Of a DNA stretch of 64,000 nt, positions 16,808 through 25,800 are shown in pieces. The notes beneath the pieces were generated by a model. That model had not been told where the DNA came from. It saw only the letters and a program-made list of their open reading frames with translations, and made no database searches. A program made the translations under genes and the position numbers. The DNA comes from Tigheibacillus halophilus (GTDB lineage: Bacteria; Bacillota; Bacilli; Bacillales; Amphibacillaceae), in the NCBI RefSeq assembly GCF_042683165.1, contig NZ_JBHUIZ010000012.1:248001-312000 (forward strand), read 5' to 3'. Position 1 is the stretch's first letter. Each line of letters opens with the position of its first letter.

Positions 16808-17836
16808 TTAGACAATGAAAAATACGAGTACGCTGAGACAGACGGAGGTTATGGTCATTGCAAGTAATGGCTTCAATGCCCTTGAGCGTAAATCCTGCAG
16901 ACTGACGTTCAAGCCCAGGCCGACCATGGCAGCAGTCAGAATCCACGTTGTTGCCGTTGCAACACCATCCAATACTCCTTGCTTCATTGGAATAACAGGA
17001 CCAAATACATAACTGCCAATCAGGCTCATCACGATAAAACCGATCAGGAACCAAGGAAATTCGACTTTTGTTTGTTCTTCATCAGCAGCTTTATTTTTTC
17101 GCTTCATCAGGTAAATAAAGATGAAACAAAGCGGTACAAGTAAAAATACACGGCCGAGTTTCGCCAGCAGACCAATGGCCAGTGCCTGGTCTCCGGCAGG
17201 CGCTGCAGCAATTGCTACATGAGCCAGCTCATGCAGGCTGGTACCGGACCAAACACCATAATCAATAGCGGAAAGTGGCAGAAAAGGACGCAAAATGGTG
17301 TAAACAATGGCAAATACAGTTCCCATGAGTGCGATGATGCCAACACCGATCGCTGTATCTTCGTCTTTGGATTTAACGATTGGTGCAACGGCAGCGATCG
17401 CGGCAGCCCCGCAGACCCCTGTTCCAACACCTAATAGTAATGAAATCATTTTATCGGCTTTAAATATTTTCGCAAGCCAAACAGTCAGCAAAATCGCAAA
17501 AGCGATAACGATGGCATCTCTTGCCAGCAGGCCGAGACCATCATGCAAAACAACATCGATATTCAATTTCAGACCATATAAAATAATGGCTAGCCGAAGC
17601 AATTTTTTAGATGAAAACGTGATACCATCCCTGATAGCCTCAGGATAGCCGAAGATTTGCCGATAAACTACAGCAATGATAATAGCACATGCTAATTGGC
17701 CGACATGATCGAATCCGGGTATCATAGCCAGCAGAAATCCTAGTAATGCGATGAAAAAAGTGAATGCGATACCGGCAATCCACTTAAGCGTGGCATTTTG
17801 TTTGTTCATTTGTAATGAATTTTGTTGTGAATCCAT
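16808..17836 (-). CDS. YeiH-family putative sulfate exporter
   Basis: 342 residues, ten or so helices, of the YeiH/UPF0324 family. Family hallmarks visible are GVGTGVCGAAAIAAVAPIVKSKDED, GTSLHELAHVAIAA and AMVGLGLNVSLQDL. Some members are linked to sulfite/sulfate or taurine metabolism, but a transported substrate is not proven. ATG at 17836 is preceded by AAAGGAGGTG. The LysR regulator that often flanks yeiH is absent here. It is divergent from the peptide transporter gene. Confidence 0.85.
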   Translation of the reverse strand: MDSQQNSLQMNKQNATLKWIAGIAFTFFIALLGFLLAMIPGFDHVGQLACAIIIAVVYRQIFGYPEAIRDGITFSSKKLLRLAIILYGLKLNIDVVLHDGLGLLARDAIVIAFAILLTVWLAKIFKADKMISLLLGVGTGVCGAAAIAAVAPIVKSKDEDTAIGVGIIALMGTVFAIVYTILRPFLPLSAIDYGVWSGTSLHELAHVAIAAAPAGDQALAIGLLAKLGRVFLLVPLCFIFIYLMKRKNKAADEEQTKVEFPWFLIGFIVMSLIGSYVFGPVIPMKQGVLDGVATATTWILTAAMVGLGLNVSLQDLRSRALKPLLAMTITSVCLSVLVFFIV

Positions 17837-18003
17837 GCGAACAACACCTCCTTTCATTAGCATAGCTATCAACTTATTATAAGTAAAATAAATAATTATA
17901 ATCATGATGATAAGTAATTGATATGAATGTAGTGTTATTCTTTTATATGTAAGGGGTAAAGAACATATATAAAGCAAGTATACATATCAGAATAGTCTAT
18001 TAT

Positions 18004-18032
18004 TTGACGGCTTTATTACCTTTTAATATAAT
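18004..18032 (+). promoter_or_regulatory. SigA-type promoter of the POT transporter
   Basis: TTGACG (18004-18009), 17-base spacer, TATAAT (18027-18032); about 58 bases before the start codon. Confidence 0.75.
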
Positions 18033-18090
18033 GAGTACATCATATAAATGTAATTATTAGATAATTTATAATAAAGGGAGTAGCATTTAA

Positions 18091-19587
18091 ATGACAAAAA
18101 TTAATAAAGAAGAAATCGTCCAAAGCGTACCGCAAAAAGGTTTCTTTGGACAGCCGAAAGGTTTATTCACGTCTTTTTTTACTGAATTTTGGGAAAGATT
18201 TTCTTATTATGGCATGCGTGCTATTTTACTTTTCTATATGTACGAGGAAATCGTCAACGGCGGCCTCGGAATGGATGACGGGATAGCCAAATCCATCATG
18301 GCGGTTTATGGGTCGCTTGTCTATATGTCCGGAATTATTGGCGGTTGGATCGCCGATCGTTTATTAGGAACCCAGCGTACTGTTTTTTATGGCGGTATTC
18401 TCATCATGCTGGGTCATATAGCTCTGGCATTGCCATTTGGCATCACTGCGTTATTTGTATCCATGTTCCTGATCATTATCGGGACAGGCCTGCTGAAACC
18501 GAATGTTTCCAATATTGTTGGGGACATGTACAGTGCCAAAGACATTCGTCGTGATTCGGGATTCAGTATTTTCTATATGGGAATCAATATGGGGGCGCTT
18601 ATTGCACCGTTCATTGTCGGAACACTTGGGCAAAAATATAATTATCATCTTGGGTTCGGCATAGCTGCTGTTGGTATGTTTCTCGGTTTAATCGTATTTG
18701 TTGCTACACGTAAAAAATACCTTGGTCTTGCCGGAACTTACGTGCCAAATCCACTTGAAGATGGGGAAAAGAAGAAAGTGTTCACCCGATTCGGTATCGG
18801 CGGGATCCTTGTTATCATCATTGCTGCTATTGGAATAAAAACCGGTATATTAACGATAAACCGTTTCACTTATTTGGTCAGCTTCTTAGCGATCATCATC
18901 CCTACCATTTATTTCATCGTTATGTACCGAAGTAAAAAGATTACCAAGGATGAAAGGTCTCGTCTGCTTGCCTACATTCCGTTGTTCATCGCTGCCATGG
19001 CATTTTGGGCTATTCAGGAACAGGGATCGATTGTATTGGCAGACTACGCAAACAAACGGACGGAATTGAGCTTCCTTGGATTGGATATCCAATCATCATG
19101 GTTTCAGTCATTAGATCCGTTGTTCATCATCTTGCTGGCGCCGGTATTTGCGGCAATGTGGATGAAATTGGGGATACGCCAGCCATCCACCACGAGAAAA
19201 TTCTCATTCGGCTTGATCTTCGGCGGTCTGTCTTTCGTTGTCATGGTCATCCCGGCGCTCCTTCATAGTGGCACTGACACACTTGCCAGCCCGCTGTGGC
19301 TGCTTCTCAGTTTCTTTATCGTCGTGTTAGGGGAGCTTTGCTTGTCACCAGTCGGGCTGTCTGCAACCACGAAGCTTGCCCCGGCTGCATTTTCTGCACA
19401 AACGATGAGCCTTTGGTTTCTGTCGAATGCATCAGCACAGGGTATCAATGCGCAGATTGTAAAATTATTCAAGCCTGAAACGGAAGTTGCCTATTTTGGA
19501 ATCATTGGTGGTATTGTGATGGTTCTGGGAGTTATTTTATTCCTCATCTCCCCAAGAATTCAGCGCTTCATGAAAGGTGTCAACTAG
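18091..19587 (+). CDS. dtpT: POT-family proton-coupled di/tripeptide transporter
   Basis: 498 residues, 14 helices, imports di- and tripeptides with protons. The diagnostic proton-coupling motif is seen near the N-terminus as EFWERFSYYGMRAILLFYM (ExxERFxYYG), and the PTR2 signatures GGWIADRLLGTQRTVFYGG and FSIFYMGINMGALIAP follow. Equivalent to B. subtilis YclF / lactococcal DtpT. It has its own promoter, a GGGAG ribosome site and a terminator, so it is monocistronic. Confidence 0.94.
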   Translation: MTKINKEEIVQSVPQKGFFGQPKGLFTSFFTEFWERFSYYGMRAILLFYMYEEIVNGGLGMDDGIAKSIMAVYGSLVYMSGIIGGWIADRLLGTQRTVFYGGILIMLGHIALALPFGITALFVSMFLIIIGTGLLKPNVSNIVGDMYSAKDIRRDSGFSIFYMGINMGALIAPFIVGTLGQKYNYHLGFGIAAVGMFLGLIVFVATRKKYLGLAGTYVPNPLEDGEKKKVFTRFGIGGILVIIIAAIGIKTGILTINRFTYLVSFLAIIIPTIYFIVMYRSKKITKDERSRLLAYIPLFIAAMAFWAIQEQGSIVLADYANKRTELSFLGLDIQSSWFQSLDPLFIILLAPVFAAMWMKLGIRQPSTTRKFSFGLIFGGLSFVVMVIPALLHSGTDTLASPLWLLLSFFIVVLGELCLSPVGLSATTKLAPAAFSAQTMSLWFLSNASAQGINAQIVKLFKPETEVAYFGIIGGIVMVLGVILFLISPRIQRFMKGVN

Positions 19588-19596
19588 AAGAAGAAT

Positions 19597-19630
19597 GCCC
19601 TCGGCCTCTCATCGGCTGGAGGGCTTTTTT
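19597..19630 (+). terminator. Terminator of the POT transporter gene
   Basis: GCCCTCGGCC / GGCTGGAGGGC stem followed by TTTTTT, 10 bases after the stop. Confidence 0.8.
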
Positions 19631-20121
19631 CATGTTGATAATTTCATTGCAATATCAGATGACAGAAAAATGTTTGCGCCAAAGGATATGAAAAGTCTTC
19701 TGTACTAAAGACGGTTCTACAATGCGAATGCAATCTTCTAAAAAAAGTTGCATTTTTCTTAGATGAAAAACAAAATGGAAATAAAATGATAAATGGTAAA
19801 ATTGATGATGCTGATTCAAATGGCCACGCCGGTAAACACTGCGCTTTCTGTGGGCGGCTGATGGGCCTCCTCGTGAGGGCTGAGACCGTGCCCGCGGAAA
19901 GCCTTCGGCTGGAGCGAACCGGACGGAGGTATCAGCAATTCTATTAGACAATCAAACTGGCTACCAAACTTCCATAGCAACAACCTGGGCGAAGACGAAA
20001 GAAACGTTACATGTGGATCAAAAGTCAATGATGGTAGTAAGCTAAAGCTGTGATCGACTACAACAGGGTTTACCAGGCTATTTCAGCCTGCGAAAGTTGC
20101 ATATATAAGATGTAAATCTTT
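19631..20121. other. Gene-free stretch with a palindromic repeat
   Basis: About 490 bases without a plausible gene. The first part (19631-19800) is AT-rich with no signal. A GC-rich 60-bp palindromic element lies at 19843-19902. A small AGGCT-atttc-AGCCT dyad lies near 20080. The promoter of yhdT-panF follows. Confidence 0.5.
19843..19902. repeat. REP-like 60-bp palindromic element
   Basis: Terminal arms GCTTTCTGTGGGC and GCCCGCGGAAAGC are near-perfect inverted repeats. An inner dyad GCCTC-ctcgt-GAGGGC sits at the centre. It is much richer in GC than its surroundings and is followed by CTTCGGCTGGAGCG. It resembles the dispersed palindromic repeats I associate with Bacillaceae intergenic regions. 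Only one copy lies in the window. Confidence 0.6.
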
Positions 20122-20149
20122 TTGATATGGGTTCATTTTAAGCTATATT
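20122..20149 (+). promoter_or_regulatory. SigA-type promoter of yhdT-panF
   Basis: TTGATA (20122-20127), 16-base spacer, TATATT (20144-20149), about 37 bases before the yhdT start. Confidence 0.55.
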
Positions 20150-20186
20150 GTACATGGTAGATTGTATTTCAATGGAGGTGTTGCGC

Positions 20187-20456
20187 ATGGATGAAGATAA
20201 GCGTTTCAAATCAGCCAACAAGGAGGCGCTGTTTGGCGTGGGCCTGGCTGTTTTCAATTTTATATGGTGGTTTACTTGTGCTTATGGAATAGGGGGCAGA
20301 AACCCTACCAAATATACTTTTATACTTGGGTTGCCGGCTTGGTTTTTTTACAGCTGTGTAGTCGGTTTCATTGTGATAACAATTTTGGTCATTATTGTTG
20401 TCAAATATTTTTTCGCAGATATACCTCTGGATGACGAAGAAGGAGGGGGGCAATGA
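20187..20456 (+). CDS. yhdT: YhdT-family small membrane protein (DUF997)
   Basis: 89 residues with two membrane helices (about 15-37 and 52-76) and an acidic C-terminus. The conserved core includes FNFIWWFTCAYGIG and LGLPAWFFYSCVVG. ATG at 20187 has GGAGGTG 6 bases upstream; an earlier in-frame start lacks one. Its stop overlaps panF as ATGA, as in the enterobacterial yhdT-panF pair, so it is likely an accessory subunit of the sodium/pantothenate symporter. Confidence 0.88.
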   Translation: MDEDKRFKSANKEALFGVGLAVFNFIWWFTCAYGIGGRNPTKYTFILGLPAWFFYSCVVGFIVITILVIIVVKYFFADIPLDDEEGGGQ

Positions 20457-21889
20457 ATATACAAGCACTCATTCCTTTTGCGTTCATATTATTCATTATT
20501 TTCATCATCGGCATGTATGCAAGCCGGCAAATGAGGACAACCAATTCATTTTTGGATGATTATTTTCTTGGCGGAAGAAGCCTTGGCGGATTTATCCTTG
20601 CTATGACAATGACGGCGACTTATGGCAGTGCTTCAAGTTTTATTGGCGGCCCGGGAGAAGCTTATAACCAAGGTTTAGGCTGGGTCTTGCTGGCGATGTC
20701 TCAAGTTGTGACAGGCTATTTTGTCCTCATGGTCCTTGGAAAGAAGTTCGCCATTGTGTCCAGGCGGTATAAAGCGGTGACGCTTGTTGATTTTTTGAAG
20801 GAACGCTATCAATCAAAGTGGGTGGTGTTCGTGTCTTCAGCCAGCATCATTGTCTTCCTCTTCTCGGCGATGGCAGCACAATGGATAGGAGGGGCAAGGC
20901 TGATCGAGTCGCTGACCGGACTTTCTTATTTAGGATCATTGTTCATTTTCACACTGTCTATTTTAATTTATGTAGCGATTGGTGGTTTTCGAGCCGTGGC
21001 GCTTACGGATGCAGTACAGGGATCCATCATGTTTATCGGAACATTGATTTTACTCATTGCAGTGATTATCGCTGGCGGGGGAATTCATTCCATTATGGCA
21101 GAGCTGCAGTCGGAAAATCCCAACCTGTTGACGCCATATGGTGCTAAAGGGGATTTAACTCCAGCATACGTATCATCATTTTGGGTATTGGTTGGCGTGG
21201 GAGTTGTCGCTTTGCCTCAAATTTCCGTAAGGGCAATGTCATACAACAGTTCAAAATCGCTGCATCGCGCCATCATCATTGGGACGATTGTTGTCGGAGT
21301 CATCATGCTGAACATGCATCTGGTAGGTGTGTTTGCCAGAGCCATCCTGCCAGGAATAGAAGTTGGCGATAAAGTCATGCCTTTGATCACACTCCAAGTG
21401 ATGCCGAGCTGGCTGGCGGGGATTGTGTTGGCTGCTCCGATGGCGGCGATTATGTCAACTGTGGATTCTTTGTTAATATTAGTCAGCTCTTCTCTTGTCA
21501 AAGATGTTTATTTGAACTACATAGAGCCGGAAGCATCCGATAAAAAAATCAGGAATTTAAGTGTGGGAGCAACAACATTGCTGGGGCTTATTGTTCTGTT
21601 TATGTCCCTCAATCCGCCTGACCTGATCATCTGGCTGAACTTATTTGCCTTTGGAGGACTGGAAGCTGCTTTTATTTGGCCGATTGTAATGGGTTTGTAT
21701 TGGCGAAAAGGCAATAAGTATGGTGCACTCAGTGCCATGCTCTGTGGCATCATCCTATACATTGTTTCCGACCGGTTTCTTGAAAATCCATTAGGTATGC
21801 ATCCCGTCGTTTTGCCAATGATCATCTCCTTTTTTGTTTATATTTTTGTCAGTTTGGGGACACAAAGAAAAGAACATATCCTTTCTTGA
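20453..21889 (+). CDS. panF: Sodium/pantothenate symporter
   Basis: 478 residues, 12-13 helices, sodium:solute symporter family. The start of the protein (FFLGGRSLGGFxLAMT-like, here YFLGGRSLGGFILAMTMTATYGSAS), the GGFRAVALTDAVQG signature and APMAAIMSTVDSLLILVSS fit PanF, and the adjacent yhdT supports pantothenate as substrate. A GGAGGGGGG ribosome site lies inside the end of yhdT. It imports vitamin B5 with Na+. Confidence 0.9.
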   Translation: MNIQALIPFAFILFIIFIIGMYASRQMRTTNSFLDDYFLGGRSLGGFILAMTMTATYGSASSFIGGPGEAYNQGLGWVLLAMSQVVTGYFVLMVLGKKFAIVSRRYKAVTLVDFLKERYQSKWVVFVSSASIIVFLFSAMAAQWIGGARLIESLTGLSYLGSLFIFTLSILIYVAIGGFRAVALTDAVQGSIMFIGTLILLIAVIIAGGGIHSIMAELQSENPNLLTPYGAKGDLTPAYVSSFWVLVGVGVVALPQISVRAMSYNSSKSLHRAIIIGTIVVGVIMLNMHLVGVFARAILPGIEVGDKVMPLITLQVMPSWLAGIVLAAPMAAIMSTVDSLLILVSSSLVKDVYLNYIEPEASDKKIRNLSVGATTLLGLIVLFMSLNPPDLIIWLNLFAFGGLEAAFIWPIVMGLYWRKGNKYGALSAMLCGIILYIVSDRFLENPLGMHPVVLPMIISFFVYIFVSLGTQRKEHILS

Positions 21890-21925
21890 ATACTGGGAGT
21901 AAGGCATCAAATGGAGGTGGTATCA

Positions 21926-22312
21926 ATGGCAGTGGTATTGTTCGACGGTGTATGCAATCTCTGCAGTGCCAGCGTACAATTCATCATCAAAAGAGATCCC
22001 GGCAGCTTTTTCAAGTTTGCCTCGCTGCAAAGCGAAGCAGGGGAAAAGCTGAAACATAAATATGGTATCAGGCATGATTTACAAACAGTGGTTTTAATAG
22101 AAGAAGGGCGGTTTTATACGGAATCGACCGCGGCTTTAAAGATTGCTCGTCATTTGCGTGGCTTTTGGAAGCTATTGTATATGTTCATCATTGTTCCCAA
22201 ACCGCTTCGAAATCTTATTTATCGTTATGTTGCCAGACATCGTTACCAATGGTTCGGCAAAAAAAATAGCTGTATGATACCGACAGCCGATATGAAAAAA
22301 CGGTTCTTATGA
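21926..22312 (+). CDS. DCC-family thiol-disulfide oxidoreductase-like protein (YuxK-like)
   Basis: 128 residues of the DUF393/DCC family. The signature is LFDGVCNLCSASVQFI with Cys10 and Cys13, followed by FASLQSEAG and YTESTAALKIARHL. ATG at 21926 has GGAGGTG 6 bases before it. Members are small thioredoxin-like proteins of unproven function. It follows panF by 36 bases on the same strand and may be co-transcribed; a strong terminator follows. Confidence 0.88.
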   Translation: MAVVLFDGVCNLCSASVQFIIKRDPGSFFKFASLQSEAGEKLKHKYGIRHDLQTVVLIEEGRFYTESTAALKIARHLRGFWKLLYMFIIVPKPLRNLIYRYVARHRYQWFGKKNSCMIPTADMKKRFL

Positions 22313-22351
22313 ATTGCGGGTAATCCTTGGGTGTTGTCGATTGCAATCGTG

Positions 22352-22392
22352 AAAAAATCGATGAGAATCTATACCTCATCGATTTTTTATTT
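22352..22392 (+). terminator. Terminator after the DCC-family gene
   Basis: AAAAAATCGATGAG and CTCATCGATTTTTT flank a 9-base loop, followed by a long T-rich tail. Confidence 0.85.
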
Positions 22393-22472
22393 TTTTCAGA
22401 GCTGAAAATCTTTTTTTTGCCAATACAGGATCATCTGATATGGCATATGCATGCCTTGCCATCTGTTTCAAA

Positions 22473-24470
22473 TCATTCAGCTTGTATTTTCTGTCTTTCT
22501 TTGGCAAATTTCAAAAAGTATTTCAGCGAATCCGGGTTACTAAGTGAACCGGCGTTAACTACACTCTCTACAGATATCCCCTGTAAAATCTTTTTAACAG
22601 GAATTTCAAGCTTCTTGCCATTCAATGTTTTTGGAAGTTCCGGTACGGCATACATATGTGTCGGTACATGTCTTGGAGAACATTGGGTCCGTATTTGCTG
22701 CTTGATCTCCTGCTTTATTTCCTGAGTTAATTCACACCCATCTTTCATTACTACAAATAATGGGACAAAGGAATCTCCATTTCCATCCGGAATATCTACA
22801 ATCAGACTGTCAGCAACATCTGGCACATAATCTACTGCGCGATAAATTTCACTGGTGCCGATACGGACGCCGCCACGATTGATTGTTGCATCAGACCGGC
22901 CATAAATGACGCATGACTGCCTATCTGTAATTTTTAGGTAATCACCATGACGCCAGATTCCTTCATACATACTAAAGTAGCTGTCATGCATGCGGGAACC
23001 GTCTGTATCATTCCAGAAGTAAATCGGCATGCATGGGATAGGCTCAGTCAATACAAGTTCACCAACTTCGTCAATTACCGGATGCCCTTCTTCAGTAAAG
23101 CTTTCTATCTTTGCTCCAAGTCCTCGGCATTGCAGTTCTCCCGCGTAGACGGGAAGTGTCGGCATGCCCAGAATAAAGGCAGTGCAAACATCTGTCCCGC
23201 CACTTGCTGAAGCGATCCACAAGTCTTTCTTGACATGGTTATAACACCATTGGAATCCCTCCGGAGGAAGTGGTGATCCTGTTGAAGCAATGCATTTCAA
23301 GTGACTCAGATCAAATGACTTCTCTGGTTCGAGATCGTCCTTCATACAGGAAGTGATGTAACTGGCACTCGTACCTAAAACGGTCATTTTTGTTTCCTCA
23401 GCAAGCTGCCAAAGTCTATTTTTCTCCGGGTAAGCGGGATTTCCGTCATATAAAATGATTGTACTGCCAGTTAGCAACCCTCCGACAAGAAAATTCCACA
23501 TCATCCAGCCAGTAGTCGTAAACCAAAAAAAACAGTCACTTTCATCAAGGTCGACATGAAAAGTCAATGCTTTCAAATGCTCGAGCAGCATACCACCCTG
23601 ACTGTGAACAATCGGTTTGGGTTTTCCGGTCGTTCCCGAAGAAAATAGTATCCAAAGAGGTTCGTTGAATTCAACGTGGGTATATACCAGTGATTTCGCC
23701 GAACAATCTTCTATGGCTTTATCCCAAGTGACATGGTTAGTCAACGGAGAGAAGTCCGCTTCCTGATGTAAATAAGGAATGGCGATTGTCCCTGCTAATG
23801 TTGGTAATTCAGCTTGAATGCTTTTCGCAACATCCAGCCTTTCGAATGGTTTACCATTGTAGCGGTAACCATCTACTGTAATCATTACTTTAGGTTCAAT
23901 TTGTTTGAAGCGATCAATAACGCTTTGCGTCCCGAAGTCCGGAGAAGCACTTGACCAAATCGCGCCGAGACTAGAAGCAGCCAGAAAACAAACAATAGAT
24001 TCATAGATATTTGGCGCATAGGCGACTACGCGGTCTCCTTTCTCCACACCAAATCGCTTAAGTGTTTGTTGAATGGCGATTGTATCCTTATACAATTGTT
24101 TCCAGCTCGTGTGTCTCAAGTCACTGTCTTCTGACTGGTGGATAATGGCGGTTTTGCCGGCATCGTAATTTCTGAAAATGTGCTGTGCATAATTAATCTT
24201 ACTATTGGTAAACCACTTCGCTCCTGGCATATGATGAGAAGTTAAAACTTCATCATAGGGAGCTGTAGATTGTATTTGAAAATACTCCCAAATGGATTCC
24301 CAAAAATCTGCAACATAGTTGACAGACCAATTCCAAAGCGCCGTATAATCATGACTGAAGTCCAGCGCTTTATGTTGTTTCAGCCAATCCATATATTTGG
24401 AAACATTTGCCTGCTGTCTCCATTTCTGCCCTGGTTCCCATAACAATGTTCCTTCCTCAATTGCGTTCAT
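22473..24470 (-). CDS. Acetoacetate-CoA ligase (acetoacetyl-CoA synthetase)
   Basis: 665 residues, ATP-dependent activation of acetoacetate to acetoacetyl-CoA, letting ketone bodies or leucine breakdown products enter central metabolism. AMP-binding motif ILFSSGTTGKPKPIVHSQGG lies near 275, and the C-terminal hinge reads YGRSDATINRGGVRIG with the late KTLNGKKLEIPVKK. The N-terminus (LLWEPGQKWRQQANVSKYM) is characteristic of acetoacetyl-CoA synthetases rather than acetyl-CoA synthetases. ATG at 24470 is preferred over a TTG at 24488. Promoter and a cre-like site are just upstream. Confidence 0.92.
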   Translation of the reverse strand: MNAIEEGTLLWEPGQKWRQQANVSKYMDWLKQHKALDFSHDYTALWNWSVNYVADFWESIWEYFQIQSTAPYDEVLTSHHMPGAKWFTNSKINYAQHIFRNYDAGKTAIIHQSEDSDLRHTSWKQLYKDTIAIQQTLKRFGVEKGDRVVAYAPNIYESIVCFLAASSLGAIWSSASPDFGTQSVIDRFKQIEPKVMITVDGYRYNGKPFERLDVAKSIQAELPTLAGTIAIPYLHQEADFSPLTNHVTWDKAIEDCSAKSLVYTHVEFNEPLWILFSSGTTGKPKPIVHSQGGMLLEHLKALTFHVDLDESDCFFWFTTTGWMMWNFLVGGLLTGSTIILYDGNPAYPEKNRLWQLAEETKMTVLGTSASYITSCMKDDLEPEKSFDLSHLKCIASTGSPLPPEGFQWCYNHVKKDLWIASASGGTDVCTAFILGMPTLPVYAGELQCRGLGAKIESFTEEGHPVIDEVGELVLTEPIPCMPIYFWNDTDGSRMHDSYFSMYEGIWRHGDYLKITDRQSCVIYGRSDATINRGGVRIGTSEIYRAVDYVPDVADSLIVDIPDGNGDSFVPLFVVMKDGCELTQEIKQEIKQQIRTQCSPRHVPTHMYAVPELPKTLNGKKLEIPVKKILQGISVESVVNAGSLSNPDSLKYFLKFAKERQKIQAE

Positions 24471-24502
24471 GGCCTCACCCCTAAACAATTCTATCGATTA
24501 CC

Positions 24503-24531
24503 ATTATATTGTAAGCGTTTTATATATGCAA
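24503..24531 (-). promoter_or_regulatory. SigA-type promoter of the acetoacetyl-CoA synthetase gene, with cre-like site
   Basis: Minus strand TTGCAT (24531-24526), 17-base spacer, TATAAT (24508-24503). The spacer contains, read on the plus strand, TGTAAGCGTTTTAT (24510-24523), which matches the CcpA cre consensus at all but its last two positions. CcpA binding there would block the promoter when sugar is plentiful. Confidence 0.65.
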
Positions 24532-24643
24532 AAGAAGGGCATCCAAATATGTAAGCGCCTGACAAGACAGGAATGAAACGATGTTCTTTCGAGCCGTCTT
24601 GCCAAGCAGCAGCTCCGGGACCATGCATTTTGTTCCATGATCA

Positions 24644-24886
24644 TTATAACAAGGCAGTAGAAATAAATGTTTGTTCCTCTTCCACGAGTCCGCAAGAACC
24701 ACATTGAATGCGATACGCTGGACCTTTATAGGTGATATGGAATGCTTCAGGCTCATGTGTGGAAAAATCGTCAATCACTTCTCCAGTCTGTGCATCCAAT
24801 TTAACAGGTTTTGCAACCTGTTTGATGATATTAAACCGCGAGCGATTTGTTTTGCAGTTTGGGCACGCATATTTTTTTGCCATCAT
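24644..24886 (-). CDS. Small zinc-ribbon protein, unknown
   Basis: 80 residues, begins MMAKKYACPNCKTNRSRF. Two cysteine pairs, CPNC (about 9-12) and CGSCG (about 64-67), are likely to bind one zinc. The sequence between them is short and hydrophilic with a conserved-looking HITYKGPAYRIQC. GGAGGTG lies upstream of the double ATG at 24886/24883. It is probably monocistronic. Function not recognised; nucleic-acid or protein contacts are plausible for such ribbons. Confidence 0.72.
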   Translation of the reverse strand: MMAKKYACPNCKTNRSRFNIIKQVAKPVKLDAQTGEVIDDFSTHEPEAFHITYKGPAYRIQCGSCGLVEEEQTFISTALL

Positions 24887-25191
24887 TGTACACCTCCATG
24901 CTTTTAGTATGCGGCCTTTGCAATGATTTATGAAATTGATTTTGATTTTTAGAGTCTGGGCTGATAACATCGGGGATGGCTTGTATTTTTGGGTGAAAGA
25001 CCTTACCCGCTGTACATGACAGATTTCTTCCGTTCACCTAAACGACAGAAAATGATTTTAAATCTCTATTACTGTCAAAATAGCCAGTCGTTTGCGTTTT
25101 TTTGTAGTATACTTGTTAGAATAGGGCTTTGACGGACCAGGCCCGTTATTTAGTATCTTTTTAGCATGTGCAGAAAGCAGGATTAATTGTA
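24887..25191. other. Divergent intergenic region before dedA
   Basis: AT-rich. A TATACT hexamer near 25109 may be the dedA -10, but no good -35 fits. A GGGCTTtgacggaccAGGCCC dyad follows at 25125-25145, in the predicted leader. Nothing else recognised. Confidence 0.3.
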
Positions 25192-25800
25192 ATGGGAATG
25201 TGGTATGACTTAATCAGTCAATATGGTTATGTGGCGATCTATTTATTATTGACTCTGGGGATTGTCGGTCTTCCGGTCCCAGATGAAGTACTGATGGCTT
25301 ATCTCGGATATGTCACATCTATCGGAAAATTGAGCTATACACTGACTGTGCTTTCCGGTATTGCAGGTTCCGTAACAGGTATTACAATCAGTTATATACT
25401 TGGGATCAAATTGGGGGAGCCCTTTATCAGGAAGTATGGAGCAAAGCTTTTTATCAAAGAAAAAGCCGTTAAACGGACGAACAGGCTTTTTCATCAATAC
25501 GGGGCATTTATGCTTTTCATTTGTTATTTCATTCCAGGAGTCCGACATGTCGCAGCATATTTAGCGGGCATCACAGGTTATGGTTATCGGAAATTCTCTA
25601 TATATGCCTATGTAGGCGCTGTTGTATGGGTAGTGACCTTTGTAAGCATAGGAAACCATCTAGGCAGCCATTGGAGGCTTATTTTCGGCTTTACACAAAA
25701 GTATATGCATAGTATGCTGATTCTATTGCTGATTATTATCATCATTGCCATCAGCTGGTACTTTTTTTTGAAAAAGAAAAAGGGGACACGTAAATTATAA
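25192..25800 (+). CDS. DedA-family membrane protein
   Basis: 202 residues. DedA family (SNARE-associated domain), now viewed as lipid scramblases/transporters with roles in envelope balance. Motifs include GLPVPDEVLMAYLGY near residue 30, the conserved F(I/V)CYFIPGVRHVAAYLAGITG with the key arginine, and GAVVWVVTFVSIGN. ATG at 25192 is preferred over an earlier GTG. Its stop overlaps the convergent psd stop by 6 bases. B. subtilis keeps a DedA gene (ybfM) between pssA and psd, so this is probably its counterpart. Confidence 0.9.
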   Translation: MGMWYDLISQYGYVAIYLLLTLGIVGLPVPDEVLMAYLGYVTSIGKLSYTLTVLSGIAGSVTGITISYILGIKLGEPFIRKYGAKLFIKEKAVKRTNRLFHQYGAFMLFICYFIPGVRHVAAYLAGITGYGYRKFSIYAYVGAVVWVVTFVSIGNHLGSHWRLIFGFTQKYMHSMLILLLIIIIIAISWYFFLKKKKGTRKL

